Positions 5,977 through 6,019 of a stretch of DNA of 6,019 nucleotides are shown here, piece after piece; position 1 is the first letter of the stretch, and every line of letters begins with the position of its first letter. The stretch is from the NCBI GenBank assembly GCA_017462145.1, contig JAFTRT010000097.1, forward strand, positions 1 through 6,019, read 5' to 3'. Origin of the DNA: Clostridia bacterium. GTDB lineage: Bacteria > Bacillota_A > Clostridia > Oscillospirales > CAG-272. Both the position numbers and the translations under genes were made by a program. The notes under the pieces are model-generated. The model was given only the letters and a program-made list of their open reading frames with translations, made no database searches and was not told the DNA's origin.

Positions 5977-5985
5977 AAGGGGTTT

Positions 5986-6019
5986 TTGAGGGTCTTTTCT
6001 TGGAAGAAAAGACCCTCAA
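5986..6019 (+). terminator. Perfect hairpin after the AraC-type gene, probable terminator or palindromic repeat
   Basis: TTGAGGGTCTTTTCT (5986-6000) pairs perfectly with 6005-6019, a 15-base stem around a TGGA loop, starting 10 bases after the regulator's stop. The window ends exactly at the stem's last base, so a following T-run cannot be seen. A T5 run lies before the stem on the plus strand, which would give an A-run after it on the other strand, so it does not look like a minus-strand terminator. It may also be one copy of a dispersed palindromic repeat. Confidence 0.6.

Overview
The window looks like part of a sugar-acid catabolic locus from a Gram-positive anaerobe. Strong AAGGAG/AAGGAGG ribosome binding sites, a base composition of roughly half G+C (judged by eye), tight head-to-tail genes and the gene families suggest a Clostridia-type Bacillota, possibly a gut commensal. 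The taxonomic guess is inference; nothing in the window fixes a genus.

Layout. Six genes lie head to tail on the minus strand and are read from 5106 down to 1. In transcription order they are a TIM-barrel isomerase/epimerase-like protein (5106-4231), a second TIM-barrel protein (4234-3461), a Gfo/Idh/MocA oxidoreductase (3434-2262), a second Gfo/Idh/MocA oxidoreductase (2228-1251), uronate isomerase uxaC (1254-61) and the first codons of mannonate dehydratase uxuA (64-1, running off the window). Three of the five junctions are 4-base ATGA stop/start overlaps. The other two gaps are 26 and 33 bases and each holds a good ribosome binding site. On the plus strand an AraC-family regulator (5221-5976) is divergent, separated by a 114-base AT-rich promoter region. 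The last 34 bases of the window form a perfect hairpin just after the regulator.

How the genes may work together. UxaC (glucuronate to fructuronate) and UxuA (mannonate to 2-keto-3-deoxygluconate) are two canonical steps of glucuronate breakdown. The step between them, fructuronate reductase, is not in the window; it may lie beyond uxuA or be done by one of the Gfo/Idh proteins. The two NAD(P)-dependent Gfo/Idh proteins and two divalent-metal TIM barrels resemble gene sets known from 3-keto-sugar chemistry: the E. coli YcjS/YcjR/YcjQ oxidation-epimerisation-reduction route and the DgpA/DgpC or CarA/CarC oxidative deglycosylation systems. The inference is that this operon takes an imported glucuronide, or an unusual hexuronate derivative, oxidises and epimerises or cleaves it in the cytoplasm, and feeds free uronate into UxaC/UxuA under control of the divergent AraC-type regulator. 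No glycoside hydrolase, transporter or signal peptide is visible. No RNA gene, insertion sequence or CRISPR array was found, and no gene-free stretch exceeds 300 bases.
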